Below, in pieces: positions 33,400 through 45,504 of a DNA stretch of 64,000 nt. The translations under genes were made by a program, and so were the position numbers. The notes below the pieces were generated by a model that saw only the letters and a list, made by a program, of their open reading frames with translations, ran no database searches and was not told where the DNA came from. This stretch comes from Paulownia fortunei. Its lineage: Eukaryota > Streptophyta > Magnoliopsida > Lamiales > Paulowniaceae. Position 1 is the stretch's first letter; every line of letters starts with the position of its first letter. Where the stretch lies: NCBI GenBank assembly GCA_019321725.1, contig CM033119.1:14210694-14274693 (forward strand), given 5' to 3'.

Positions 33400-34938
33400 G
33401 AAATGAGTCATTACAAACAAGTTTCGACAAATGATCAGCTACCACATTCTCTACTCATTTCTTATCTTGAATCATAATATTAAATTCCTGGAGTAAGAAA
33501 ATTCACCTAATTTGTCTCGATTTGGCATCTTATTTTGATAAAAGATATTTTAAAGTTGCACGATCACTAGAAACAGCAACTGTTGAGCCAACAAGATAAG
33601 ATCTAAATTTGTCCATTACAAAAACTACAACCAATAATTCTTTTTCAATTGTTGAATAATTCAATTGAGAAATATTTAAAGTTTTACTTGTATAGTAAAT
33701 AACATATGGTTTCTTATCTTTTCTTTGTCCCAAGACAACTCTAACAACATAATCACTGGCATCACATATTATTTCAAAAGGTAAAGTCCAATCTGGAGGC
33801 TGCATGATTGGAGCAGATGTAATCATGCTTTTAGGCTTAACAAAATCATTTTCATAATTTTCAGTCCATTCAAAAATAGTGTCTTTTGTTACAAGATTAC
33901 ACAAAGGTTTAGATATTATACTAAAATCTTTGATAAATCTTTTATAAAAACCAGCATGTCCTAAAAATGATATTACCTCCTTCACAGTCTTTGGTGTTGG
34001 CAAATTGGTAATGAACTCAATTTTAGATTTGTCAACCTCAATACCTTTTGATAAAATAATGTGTCCAAGAACAACACCAGTTATTACCATGAAATGACAT
34101 TTATCCTAATTGAGCACAAGATTCTTTTCTTCACACTTGATCAAAACCTTTTCTAAATTAGATATGCAATCATCAAATGAATTACCAAAAATAGAAAAAT
34201 CATCCATGAAAACTTCAAGAAAACGTTCAACTATGTCACTAAAAATACTAAGCATGCATCATTGGAATGTAGCTGGTGCATTACATAATCTAAAATTCAT
34301 AATTCAATATGGAAAAGTACCAAAAGAATATGTAAAAGTTAGTTTCTTTTGATCTTCAAGTGCAATTGCAATTTGATTATACCCAAAATATCTATCTAAA
34401 AAGTAATAAAATTCATGTCCCGCAACTCTATCTAAGATTTGATCCATGAAAGGTAATGAAAAATGATCTTTTCTAGTAACTAAGTTGAGTTTCCTATAGT
34501 CAATGCACATTCGCCAACTAGTAATAGTCATAGTTGGAATTAATTCATCATTCTCATTCTTGACTACAGTACTCTAGATTTCTTAGGTATAACTTGAGTA
34601 GGACTTACCTATTTGCTATTAGAAATAGGATAAATGATTCTATTATCTTAGAGTTTAATGACTTCATTTCTCACTATTTCTTTTATATTAGGATTTAACC
34701 TTTGTTGCATTTCTTTAGAAGGTTTGACATTTTCCTCTAAATAGATGTTATGTGTGCAAATTAAAGGACTAGTACCTTTAATATCAGCAATGGTCCATCC
34801 TAAAGTATTCTTATGCATTTTTAGAGTTTCGATCAACTTACCTTCTTGAGATGTATCAAGTTTGGAAGAAATTATTACTGAAAAAGACTCATTCTCACCC
34901 AAGAAAAAGTATGTCAAATCAACTTGCAAAGGTTTCAA
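33400..34938 (-). pseudogene. Reverse transcriptase and RNase H of element B, frameshifted
   Basis: The N-terminal RT is in 34938-34648 (FFLGENESFSVIIS, WTIADIKGTSPLICTHNIYL, MQQRLNPNIKEIVRNEVIKL). The fingers are in 34531-34304 (CIDYRKLNLVTRKDHFSLPF). The palm with MDDFS is read near 34210-34195. Thumb, connection and RNase H are in 34090-33530 ([62 protein letters not shown]). In RNase H the GAVLGQ of element A reads RVVLGQ. Stops and phase changes separate the four pieces. It is homologous to 328-1896 in element A. Confidence 0.9.
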
Positions 34939-34979
34939 ATTAGCTAAGAGAGCTTTAATGGTTGATGGAATATATTTTA

Positions 34980-36750
34980 CTATTGACGATGAAAGTTCCT
35001 CAAACCTTGGCTTTCAAAAATTATTTTCTTATACCTGCAAAAATTCAGATAGAGTATTAGCGTATGCATTTTTACAAATACTTTTACTTTTAAAATAAGT
35101 CTCCAAAGAATTTGAAGAGTTAGTGGTAGTAAAGTATTCATAAACAAGTTCTTTGATTGAATCCACTTCCTGTACTTCGACATCTTCTGAAGTTGCTTAC
35201 AAACATTAAACACATTTAGCTCAAAAGTCATATTTCCAAATGATAACTTTAAAATACCATTCCTATAATTGATCAAAGCATTTGAAGTTGCAAAAAAGGG
35301 ACAACCCAAAATGATAGGAATTTATGTATGTGTTTGTGCAATAGGCTCTGTGTCCAAAACAATGAAATCAACTGAAAAGTAAAACTTATCAATTTATACC
35401 AACACATCTTCTACTACTTTCTTTGGAACTTTAATCGAACGGTCAGCTAGTTGGAGTACAACAGAAGTTGTTTTAAGTTCTCTCAAACCTAATTTTTCAT
35501 AAACTGAGAAAGGTAAAAGATTTACACTAGCACCAAGATCAAGCAAAGTATGCTCTATTCTAGTGTTTCCTATGATACATGAAACGGTTAGATAACCTAG
35601 ATCTTTGTACTTGGGTGGAGTGAATTGTTGAATGATTGAACTAACATTTTTAGTTAAAAATATCTTCTTTTGTACATGATGTTTTCTTTTGATTGTACAC
35701 AAATCTTTCAAAAATTTGGCATAAGGTGAAACTTGCTTGATTGCATCTAACATTGGAATATTAATCTTGACTTGTTTAAAAACTTCAAAAATTTCAGCAT
35801 TTGAGTTCAATTTCTGAGTTGCTTGTAATCTTTAAGGAAAATGGTGTTGGAGGTAAATATTTTTCTTTTTCATAATTTACCTTTTTCATGAGTACACAAA
35901 GAAGCTGTTAGTGTTGAAAATGTACTTCTGATCTCATTGATAACTTGTGAAGTCTGATTATTGATGTTTGTTTGTTCATGCATAAATGCTTGCAAGGTCT
36001 TTTCAAGGAATTTTGTATGTGGAGCTAGATAAGAATGAAAGTTTGGTGGTTTTTTGTGAATACAACGGTTGGGCATGGTTATTATCTCGCACAACGGTTG
36101 GGCATGGTTATCATCTCGCCAACTGAAATTTGGATGATTTCTCCATTGTGGATTGTAAGTTTAGAATATGGAGAATGAAAAGGTTTTTTGAATGTGTTCA
36201 TGAAATTTGTTTATACTGGAATGTTTGAACATTCATTGTTGAAGTACCCCAAAAGTTCACAATTGCTACAAACTTTTTTCTCTTGCACATGTTTGATTTC
36301 CTTTACTTTTTAAATTCCATGGCTTCAACTTTTCTTATTAAACTAACAAGCCTAGCATTTAGATTATCTTCTTGGCTAAGGTAATATTTTTTTTATTATA
36401 ATTAGCAAGATTAGATCTAATAGAACCTTAAGAAGAATTAACACAATGCCATGATTGAGAGTTTTCTGTCAAATGATCTGGATATTCTAGGGATTCATCA
36501 TGTTCCTTATCAACAAACTCACCATTACCCATTGTTTCAAGAAATTATTTTGTTTCAGGAGTTACACCTTCATGAAAGAAATTAATTAATTGCCATTTTC
36601 AAAAACATGATGTGGGTATGAATTCAACAAATCTTTAAATTTTTCCCAACATTGAAAGAAAGCTTCATTAGAATTTTGAGAAAAATTTTGAATTTGTTTT
36701 TTCAAAGCATTAATTTTATGAGTTGGAAAGAATTTTTTTAAAAATTCAAC
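34980..36750 (-). pseudogene. Gag C-terminal region and protease of element B, frameshifted
   Basis: This is the counterpart of the intact 531-residue frame of element A. The protease is in 35810-35394 (IEHTLLDLGASVNLLPFSVY, with active-site DLGAS) and, after a break, FFATSNALINYRNGILKLSF at 35309-35230. The linker is in 36094-35870 (ETLQAFMHEQTNINNQTSQ). The zinc knuckle near 36270-36220 has lost its pattern by substitutions. Relative to element A, about 200 bases of the linker (the TTLRNGK region) are missing near 35870. A 29-bp tandem duplication at 36062-36119 shifts the frame. Confidence 0.87.
36062..36119 (-). repeat. 29-bp tandem duplication inside gag of element B
   Basis: 36062-36090 and 36091-36119 both read ACAACGGTTGGGCATGGTTA followed by TTATCTCGC or TCATCTCGC. 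Element A has the segment once (3372-3400). Since 29 is not a multiple of 3, the duplication breaks the gag frame. Confidence 0.92.
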
Positions 36751-37110
36751 TTACATTTCTTGCCAAATGCCAATTGACATGGGTTTTAAAGAAATAAGCC
36801 AATTTTTTACTTTATCTTTTAAAGAAAAAGAAAATAATTTGAGGATAACAATCTTATTTATGTAAGTTTGATCATCAAAAGTGGCACATACTTCATCAAA
36901 TTCTTTCAAATGCAAGTAAGGGCTTTCAGAGTCTAAACAATGAAAATTAGAAAGTAAAGGGATCATACCTGGCTTGAATCGAAAGTTATTTGCATTGAAA
37001 GGAAAAATAAAACAAGAAGGAGAAGAATTTCGAGGAGGTTGCCAGTAATAACGCATGGTAGACACCTGTTGATTCTCAGTTTCATCCTGAACACTTTCAT
37101 TTTCAGCCAT
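36751..37110 (-). pseudogene. Gag N-terminal (capsid) region of element B
   Basis: The frame opens at MAENESVQDETENQQ (ATG at 37110-37108) and includes FIFPFNANNFRFKPGMIPLL, HLKEFDEVCATFDDQ and KLFSFSLKDKVKNWLISLKP. Here the frame passes NWL into LKPMSIGIWQEM without the break seen in element A, then ends at a stop at 36751. The start is supported by agreement with element A. Downstream gag is read in another phase. Confidence 0.85.
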
Positions 37111-37274
37111 GATGGAAGTGTGTGGAAATGATTCAAACAAAGTTTCAGAATTATTTTTAACTAAACACTGAGAATTATGACTATGATACCATATAATCTT
37201 ATATTCACAAAGAAAATAAACAAACTATATTTATAAAGAAAAAATATTAACAAACATGAATACTTACTCTGCCT

Positions 37275-37292
37275 TCCCCGGCAACGGTGCCA
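37275..37292 (-). other. Primer-binding site of element B
   Basis: On the minus strand it reads TGGCACCGTTGCCGGGGA, six bases inside the LTR, with one substitution relative to element A. Confidence 0.9.
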
Positions 37293-37298
37293 AAAACT

Positions 37299-38908
37299 TG
37301 CAACAACTTTAAGGTTGTAAAGTCAAATCCAAGTTGTATTAAGTAATAAATTTTTCGTGAGTCCAAGGTCGATCTGTAGGGAAGTTGCTTGAAGAATTCA
37401 GGATTACAATTCTAAACAAAAAGGATTTATGTGAATCAAAATATATGAATAATTAATGTATGTTGTAATTAAAGAAAAACCAAAGTAATAAAAGTACTGA
37501 AAATTAGGGATCTACTCTTAAGTTTTGGATAGAGAAATGATTATTTATTCTTTTTACCTCTTTTAATTGCCACTATTGGAATCCATACATAATGAAAGTT
37601 CAAATGTGAATATATTATCAAATAGCTCATGCAATAAGGTAATTATAATATTATCTTATTATTGCAAATTATCTCTTAACGCCAATACTTATTTATGAGA
37701 TCAAGCATTTATACACATCTTTGTCAATAATAAATGAAGGTTTCACATTAGCAGTCAGTGGGGTAAAACCCTACAATAAGCTAAATGAACCCAAGTATTT
37801 TTATGCCATTGGTGATACATAAATCAAGAATCACTACAAAATAAGTAGGGTTTAGATCAAAACTCAAAATAATAATACAACAACATACTTAAATATTTTC
37901 TACACTTGTAACCATTCATCTTCCTCCATCAAGAGGTTCATCCTTTTTCCCCATCAAAATAAAATTTAGAAAGATATAATAAAAGTAAAAAAGACTAAAA
38001 ATAGAAGAGAAACTAGAGAATGCATTTCTATTACTACAAGAAAACATACATTACTAAAAAACATATATATTAGAAAACTTAGTCCAAAGAAATCCTCTAC
38101 CCCCTTCTCTTACAAGGTTAATACATGGCCTATTTATAGTACTTGGAGGAGTTAATCAAGTGGTATGTTAGTTTTCAAGAGTTAGTAAATTGTTACACCA
38201 AGCCTTCAAAATTCTCACCTATCAGATTAAATTGCATTTTTAGGTCAGATACAACTAAATTGTAATGATGAGTAAAAAGAACAAAAGTTGTTGATCTTTC
38301 ATTGATGATATATTTTTATATATTATTTGTCAAATTTGACTGTTGGATGAGGGATATATGGTCAAATTATCCAGTTATATCTAAGAGTCGTCCTTTAATA
38401 GAAACAGCACCTTGCAACCTATGCTTTTACCATTTTGACACATTTTTTTACCATCTTGTCTTCAACAAACTTGTTTATTTACCTCATATATAACATATCC
38501 AAATTTCATCCAAAAAAAATTTGGGTTTAAGAGATATGACCCAATTAGTCAAATAAGTTATTATTGAGGTAAACTCTGATCCAAATTTTGGTGATCCATT
38601 TTGTACAACCATTTGTACGAACTTTATGCTATTATCAAGACTAAATTAGGCTAAAATTCCAATAGAAATATTGTAGTTCTATCTCTTGGCTTTCAAATAA
38701 AGTAAGATTCATGTTCATAGGGCTTTTGTTCATGAAGTTATGCTCAAAATATAAAAACTACACAAGTTTGGGAATACACTTCTTTTGATCTTTTTATATT
38801 TGTTGATTCCCTAATACAAAACACTAATAAAATAATAATATTTATAAGAATAAAGTAAGAAAAATATAAGGATTTGATATAAAAATATATCAAAATATGC
38901 ACTTATCA
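37299..38908 (-). repeat. 5' LTR of element B (1610 bp)
   Basis: On the element strand it runs from TGATAAGTGCA to GTTGTTGCA. It matches the LTR of element A and the 3' LTR at 27163-28741. No coding sequence is seen. Confidence 0.92.
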
Positions 38909-39538
38909 GTTGTATTTCCATATCTAAATTCATCTTTTTATATGCCTCATAGAATAGAATATCAACAGAACTTCCTGGATCAACCATTACCTTGGCTACA
39001 TCAAAATTACCGATAGTTGTAATGATGACTAGGGCGTCATTATAAGGTGATTGCAAGCCTCTTGCATCCTGGGGCCCGAATTGAATTGTAGAGCCACCAT
39101 TATTCCTATTGACCTCTCCCGTTGCATTCCTAGGGATAGGTCAAGCATACATTTTCCCAACTCGATTAGAATCTCCATCCGTGGGGTCCACCTACTATTA
39201 TCTGTATCAACCCCTTGGAGGTTGAGGGGGTTTTCCCCTGGTGTTGCTGCTACTCTCCTTTATTCAGTATCCATTTTTATCCATGTAGGTCGGGTGTTCT
39301 TTTGTGTAGCCAACTTCTTCTCCTCTTCTTCCCTAACCCAATCATCAGGCCATTCTTTCCTCACCATTCTTTCTATCTCATCTCTTAAATGATGACAATC
39401 TTCTATACAATGTCTATATTTATTATGTAATATGCAAAGAAAAGAATGGACTTAGGTTTTACCGAGGTTGATGAGTAATTACTAGGCCATCTTAATCCTT
39501 TGTATCTTGTGATTGCCATCAAGATCTGTGCCTTGGAT
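38909..39538 (-). pseudogene. Gag zinc-finger region and first half of protease of Tat-1
   Basis: Near 39440-39300 the minus strand reads CILHNKYRHCIEDCHHLRDE then IERMVRKEWPDDWVRE, the C-x2-H-x4-H-x4-C finger and following segment typical of Tat gag. Further on (39056-38911) the frame has YNDALVIITTIGNFDVAKVM then VDPGSSVDILFYEAYKKMNL, where DPGSS is the protease active site (family: DNGSS or DTGSS). The protease continues at 27161 beyond element B. Stops occur in between. On the other side it meets the solo LTR at 39539. Confidence 0.85.
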
Positions 39539-42161
39539 TGTTACAATCTCCCAACAATATGTATATATATATATAAACTACCTGAGCAACATAATTTGTG
39601 CACCTATGCATGTGTATAACTTTTTTTTTCTACTCAATTCAACAAAACATTGATAAAAGTAAAGTATTTTCATATTCTGTAACACTGTATATACATAGGT
39701 AGTTATTAAACATTAACCAAGTCTATCAAAACCATCACAAACCCAAACTCTCTATCACAAAGGAGTTTTGAAAGTGATATATAGGATAAAGTCACTAATA
39801 TAATACAATAACTATAAAATAAAAAATACAGCCCACAAAATAGCTCAACAGGTCGTCATCTAAGTACATTGATCTTTGAAAGCCTGTAGGAGCTCCACTG
39901 CCAGCCAATAAACTACAGGTCTCAAGTATCACCATGTTTACCTACAATGCATAAACTATATGAGCTAACGCTCAATAAGTAAAAATCATGCAATATAAGA
40001 GTATGATATAAAATCTCATGTAACTCAACTCTAAGATATGATGTTATAAATGTGTCAAATTGAGTAGTCATAAATCAAAGAGTTTTTTTTTTATTAAAAA
40101 TCACTTCATTTATTGAGCTCTTGGCCCACCTACTATGCAATGGATAGAGCTCTGAATAATATTAATAATCACTTGGCCATAAACAAATTGACTCAATCCA
40201 AGGGTCATCTCCTAGGATTACCAGAGATCCACCCCCTATCTTCCCCTATGATCCTCCAGAAGTCTTTTCACTGATAGAGTCAATAAGGGTACAGTTAAGT
40301 AGTCCACCCTCTCGTGACCACTAGAGGCACACCCCTGTCCACCCCTATGATCCTCCGAGAAGTAACACTCATGGCACCCCAAAATATCACATAAGCATGC
40401 ATCGCATGCCTCGGTACACTAGTAGTAGCCAACCAAAATATTTTCTTTATTAAAATCATGTCTCAAATTGTAAAGTGCATGCAAGAACCTCCACTATACT
40501 CATATGACGTGCATGCACATGTAAATGCTCATGAATGGTATGTTCAATATGAAATGCAAGTCATCTTGCTCTCAACATGTTTCAAGAATTATAAAACTCT
40601 TAAGGTATAGTATACTTGTCATCCAGTCAATTTAAATATCATCAATATATTAGGTATAAATGCTTCAAGACATACTATGTTCATGCGTTTTAGTTAGAAA
40701 TGGATCTTTACTTACCATTCACTTAGTTGGTGGTTTAGTCTAAATTTGTTTATTGTTTACTGAAATAGATTGTTTCCTACCATGACAGTTTTGCACACTT
40801 CATAACATTAATGGTTTTAACACCCTTAAATATATTTAATCACTCTAAATTTTTTACCATACTTAGATAACATATATAAGGAGACAACCAGGTCAAATTA
40901 TTGCCAAAACTAATGGATTTATTTATGTAAAACCAGCCCCATTCACATAGGACAAAATTTGAAATCTAAAGAAGACAGTTTTGAGCATCTCTTTAATTAT
41001 CACACTATATTTCAATTTGTAACCTCTCTAAACTTACATACATCATCTAGACTCATATATAAACACATATATGGTAAAATACACAGGTTTTAATCAAGTT
41101 ATTATACATATATAAAGCATAAATATAAAAAATTAGCAAGTACATAGTTTCTGTCCCTAGTGATTTTTATTGTGATTTTGCAACTAAAAATCCTTCTTTT
41201 GTGAATTATAAAACCACAAATAACATGCTAACATGATTATAATCAATAATATAATCTTTAAAAATCATAAACCCTCAAACAATTCAAGAACTTAAATAAA
41301 AAATATGAGTTAAAGCTCACCTATGCACATATTTTAGCTTCAACTTGCTCTTCCTTACTTTCCTTTACTTCCTTCACTTTTTTCTTTACTTGGAATTACT
41401 TGAGAGCAATTTCTAAAATTCAATATGAAGGTTTTGGAAATGAAATAACATAAAAAATAGTTTTTGGTCGTGGCTCAAGAATAGAAATGAAGAAAGGTTG
41501 AGGTGGAAGCTTGAGGTGGCAAAGCTTGAGGTGGCAAGGTTGAGGTGTCAAGTGATGGTTCAAATATGATATTTTTCACACCTTATATAGCCATAATCTA
41601 GTGTTTCTCATTACTTATTTTTCTATGTACAACCTACTTTAATCTCCATATGATCGGATAATACATTATACCCTAATTTTTTAACCATTCATTCGATCTC
41701 CAAACCGATCGACATTCGATTCTTAAATGATTGTCTAGTTTTTATTTTCTAAAATCACATGCACATATGAACCTTGTATTATGACACTTAAATCATATTA
41801 TATTATGTCCGATATCTAAAGTATGTTAATCTATGGATATATTCCTTTAAAACACCTCAATCAATTCGAATCGAATCATATAAGCTTACTAGTGACATCT
41901 TTAACACTTCTAAAATTATAACATAAAACCTATGAATATCCACTATATCGATCAATCTATTATTTATCTTATCTAAATATAGAATTACTTAATTAGGTTG
42001 TAGGATCTTAACCTCTAACATCAAGTGATAGCATTGAAGGTATAATGATTAAGAATGCTATAAAAGATGTAATGTAGATGTTAATGCAAATTAACATATA
42101 AGTAGCATGTAGTGCATGAATCATATTGGCCAAGTGAGTAGTGTGAGGCATGGGTATTACA
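39539..42161 (-). repeat. Solo LTR of the chromovirus family (2623 bp), minus orientation
   Basis: The reverse complement starts TGTAATACCCATGCCTCACA and follows the chromovirus LTR (17750-20727), ending GGGAGATTGTAACA. The flanks TGGAT (39534-39538) and TGGGT (42162-42166) are a 4-of-5 target duplication. With no internal region and one target pair, this is the product of LTR-LTR recombination. It is more diverged from the two full LTRs than they are from each other, and it holds a CCCCTATGATCCTCC repeat at about 40242 and 40345 not seen in them. It lies within Tat-1 gag. Confidence 0.88.
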
Positions 42162-42468
42162 TGGGTGTTACAAGAGGAGTGAATTTTCTAGGCTCTCCTA
42201 ACATAGATACAAGCATAGGTCATTCATCAGGTCCAAGTTTTTTGACAAATCCCCCTACTTCCTTGGCTGGTTCCCTCCTTTCTTTTCTTTTGTCACCAGC
42301 TTTCTCTTTCTTCATCCTCAGGGCTTCCTCCACGTTGATGTACTTATTAGCCCAAGCTAGTAGATCGTCAAAACTCTTGGCTGATTTCTTAGCCAGCGAC
42401 TTGAAGAATTCTCCACCCTACAAACCCTAAGCCAGCGCATTAGAGAGCACCTTCTAAGTGGCTGAATA
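42162..42468 (-). pseudogene. Gag middle region of Tat-1
   Basis: On the minus strand from about 42440 the frame reads GGEFFKSLAKKSAKSFDDLL, AWANKYINVEEALRMKKEKA and GDKRKERREPAKEVGGF. This is the conserved Tat gag segment (family: PFFxSLxKxxPxS... ARAxKYIxxEE). Stops occur upstream of GGEFF. It is bounded by the two solo LTRs. Confidence 0.85.
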
Positions 42469-44617
42469 TGTTAGAGTAGTGCCCGACATGCCAATTAGAT
42501 TGGGCATCTTTATACTCTTGTATTTGTAAAAAATAATCTTTTTCAAATCATATTAATAAAAGACAAATTTCTTTAGCTTTAATTGCTTCTTGTAATTAGA
42601 TAAAGTCCTCAGACCAAACTTAGCTATGGGGCATGGTCACGCATTTGATGGTGATCATAGAATATGCCTCTATGACTTTGGTCTTAAATTAGTTATGAGT
42701 CAAGGGCTTTTTGAAATGGGATATCAAATAGCCCAATAGACTCTCGCATACGATGCATGGTCACATAAGGAGGATATCTCGCTCAATGAATATTATTGTA
42801 GTGACGCTAGTGTATGTATGCGTGTGCTTGTTAGGGAACAAGTACGCTGAACAGGCCCACTGTACTTTCTTAATTGGAAACTTATTTGTCGAAATAAGAA
42901 ATTTTATGTTACGATAGTACACAATTAGTCTTTTAACTTGAGATACCATGGTAGCCTTATGCATGTCATGTTTCATTTTGATGTATCTTCTAATTACTTG
43001 ACAATAAAAAAGAAGATACATTAGATGTTACATTGATATGTATGGAGGTTAATGAGTGGTCAATAAATAATCGATCACTTGTTTAGTAGAACAAGTGAAT
43101 CTCCTATATTTTTCTAGTTTATGACTCAGAAGTTCTTGGGCAAGGCAGGATGAATGTTAGATGGGAGTTTTTTAACGATTCGCCATGAGTGACTGAAACT
43201 TAAAATGGAATCATATTTATTGAGCAATTAGGGTTTCAACTATTGATCCATGCTCTAGACTCAATCGGAAGATTAGTTGACGAAAAGCCTTATGTGTATG
43301 ATACTCGTAATTAAAATTGTTTCACTTAAGTCTATGAGTTATGATACACTTGCTAAATGTTTCCCATAACTTGTGAGATTCTTGAAATTAAGGAGTTAAT
43401 TTCAAGCGAACTAATTAATTAGATTAATTAATTGAAATAATTATTACTATTCGTAAGTTACAAATGTTGCATGCCCACTATTAACTTAATTGTGAACCTA
43501 AAGGGTCATACATAGTTTGAGATGAAATATTTTCAATTTAGGAATTGATCCAAAGGGTTGGATCCAATTAATTAATAGAGATTAATTAATTGGGGCTTAA
43601 ATTAATTAAATGAGTTGAATTAATTATTCAATTAAATAATTAGATTATTTAATTTGACCTAATAAGATTAAGAAGCCTAATTGGAGTGAAATAATTATTT
43701 GATTGGATCAAATTAATTGTTTAGTCCATAAATTAATTTAATTATTAAATTAATTTACTTAATTAAATAATTAAATTATTTAATTGGGTCTAATTTGATC
43801 AGGTGGGCTAGATGAAATTAATTAATTTGGGTAAGATAATTAATTGGATTAATTGTGCGATTTATTTTAAAGTCCAAGCCCAATTTAAAAAGGCCTACTA
43901 GGAAAGACCTATGAAAGTGATTGAAAAAGGATAGAAAGTTAAGAGTTTGGAATTTTTAGGTAATCTTAAATATCTTTGGAATATATGAAAGAGATAAAAT
44001 TGGAAGAAGTTTGGATGAATTAAAATATCTTCCAATCAATCAAAAAGAAACACAAAATATCAAGACTAGGACTCTTAGAATTTTGAGCCCCCTATATATA
44101 CCTCATGACCGAAAATTATAAGAAGTAGAAACATCATTTAATTTTCAGCCATTCAAAAGAAAGAAGAAAAGATATTTTCTTCAATCATCATTTTTCTCCA
44201 TAAATTCTATTTTTTATTTTTAATTATTAATTTTTTTATCACTAGTTGATAACAGGAATTAATAATTTTCTATACACACTCCATAAACTTGATTAGAAAA
44301 GAAATCAGAATTGCTAGCAGAATTTTGATTTTTGTGTTCTTGCTTAAAGTATGGACTACTTTAGAGAAGAAACATTTGGATCCCTGTGAACCAAATTCAA
44401 AAAAAGGGCTAGCAATTGACTGCTTCATACCCTATGATAACCAGAGTGCAAAGAAAGGCATAAATCGATACTTTTATTATTTTATTACAATGATTGAAAA
44501 TTGTGAGATCGTTAAAAATCATATCGAATCTAGGGTATTACTATAATTGTTATGGTATAATATTTTTAAAATTTTAATTTTTCACTGGGTATACCCCAGT
44601 ATCACGCGAACCCAACA
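42469..44617 (+). repeat. Solo-LTR-like insertion of unknown family (2149 bp)
   Basis: It has TG...CA ends (TGTTAGAGTAGTGCCC to GCGAACCCAACA) and interrupts Tat-1 gag, whose frame agrees on the two sides. The flanks GAATA and GAAGG agree in 3 of 5 bases, a weak target duplication. A TATA-like CTATATATACC near 44090 suggests plus orientation. The middle (43400-43860) is rich in TTAATTAATT. No coding sequence, PBS or polypurine tract is visible inside, so a solo LTR is likelier than a complete small element. The TGTTAGAGTAG-type start suggests Ty1/copia, but this is only an impression. Confidence 0.65.
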
Positions 44618-45461
44618 GAAGGTACCTCAAATGCAGCTGATGTAAATCTTTTTATATAGCTTTATAGCGACTTGTTGTCCTTTTGCTTTATGCTAAACAA
44701 AGTTAGAGACGTCTTTTTTTTTCGTAACACTTGTGAACTAATGCAAGAAGGAAGAGTTGAATGCTTCAAAGGAATGTATTGAATTTGGAGGTGATTGACT
44801 GAACTATTGTTGAGCTGATTAGGACAAGGTAGTTAGGAACAACCTACACTTTACCCCATCAGAATACCTGTGCAAGAGAGTTGAATTTTCTAACCGACAT
44901 AGATGCTACCATAGATCCGCAGTGCCATTATATTCATAATTTAATGACCTGAAATTAGAAGGTAAGTCATCCATCATTACTTCTTCCATGAAAGGAATTC
45001 CTCTCCTTGGGACCAAGCTCCTTCCAACCATCTTCATTTTCATTTCATTAAACTCATTATGCAGATCCTCCAATTTCTCACACATATCGGGAAGGATCCG
45101 GTGTCTTACTCCGGCATTCTCCAGTATGACTCTTCTCAGGTTTTTCATGGTGAAGGTGTCTTTCAGGTACCTCTCGTGGTAATGGATTGGCCTCCCTTCT
45201 CTGCAAAGCTGTGTCTATGACAGTGGTGATTAAACAAGTCAACTGTTCCATGGTGAGTTGACTAATACCCCCAACTCCAAATTCTGGAACAAAATTCACT
45301 CATGGAGCTTCCGCCACCTAGAACGGAGGTATCCTGGGCGTTACTGGAGGTGAACTATCATTTTCACCCATATCTTGCACTTTTTGGCCATAACTACGCC
45401 TAATGATTCGCGGCGGGGCTTCATCAGATGCACCTTCACCTTGGACTCCTTTTTCGGTCAT
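44618..45461 (-). pseudogene. Gag N-terminal part of Tat-1
   Basis: Gag starts at ATG 45461-45459 (MTEKGVQGEGASDEAPPR), 23 bases inside the PBS. The open pieces are 45299-45078 (QLTMEQLTCLITTVIDTALQ, PLPREVPERHLHHE) and 45148-44906 (CEKLEDLHNEFNEMKMKM, DLPSNFRSLNYEYNGTADLW). The last matches the LPxxFKxPxLxxYDGTxDP motif of Tat gag. From about 44870 to 44620 the frame continues with stops through SIHSFEAFNSSFLH and TSLTLFSIKQKDNKSL. Then the 42469-44617 insertion intervenes. Confidence 0.83.
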
Positions 45462-45483
45462 CTCACACCTTAGCTCACAAACG

Positions 45484-45501
45484 TTCCCACAGACGGCACC
45501 A
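45484..45501 (-). other. Primer-binding site of Tat-1
   Basis: On the minus strand it reads TGGTGCCGTCTGTGGGAA, one base from the common Tat-type PBS, with the LTR ending three bases upstream. Confidence 0.88.
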
Positions 45502-45504
45502 ATT

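Larger units (their letters stand above)
27163..38908 (-). mobile_element. Athila-like element B with both LTRs, inserted in Tat-1 protease; carries a LOG-like gene copy
   Basis: LTRs at 37299-38908 (5') and 27163-28741 (3') flank a PBS, gag, protease, RT, RNase H, integrase and a 3.3 kb 3' region. The flanking pentamers GTTGC (27158-27162) and GTTGT (38909-38913) are a near-perfect target duplication, and the interrupted Tat-1 frame agrees on both sides, so the boundaries are firm. It is similar to element A throughout the shared part. All coding regions are broken by frameshifts and stops. The 3' region holds an intronless LOG-like pseudogene (30428-31080) and an unrecognised frame (31348-31790). 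Confidence 0.93.

Noticed and set aside
44289..44546. Plus-strand 85-codon frame
   Set aside because: It lies near the end of a solo-LTR-like unit and matches no known family; LTR R/U5 regions often contain such frames.
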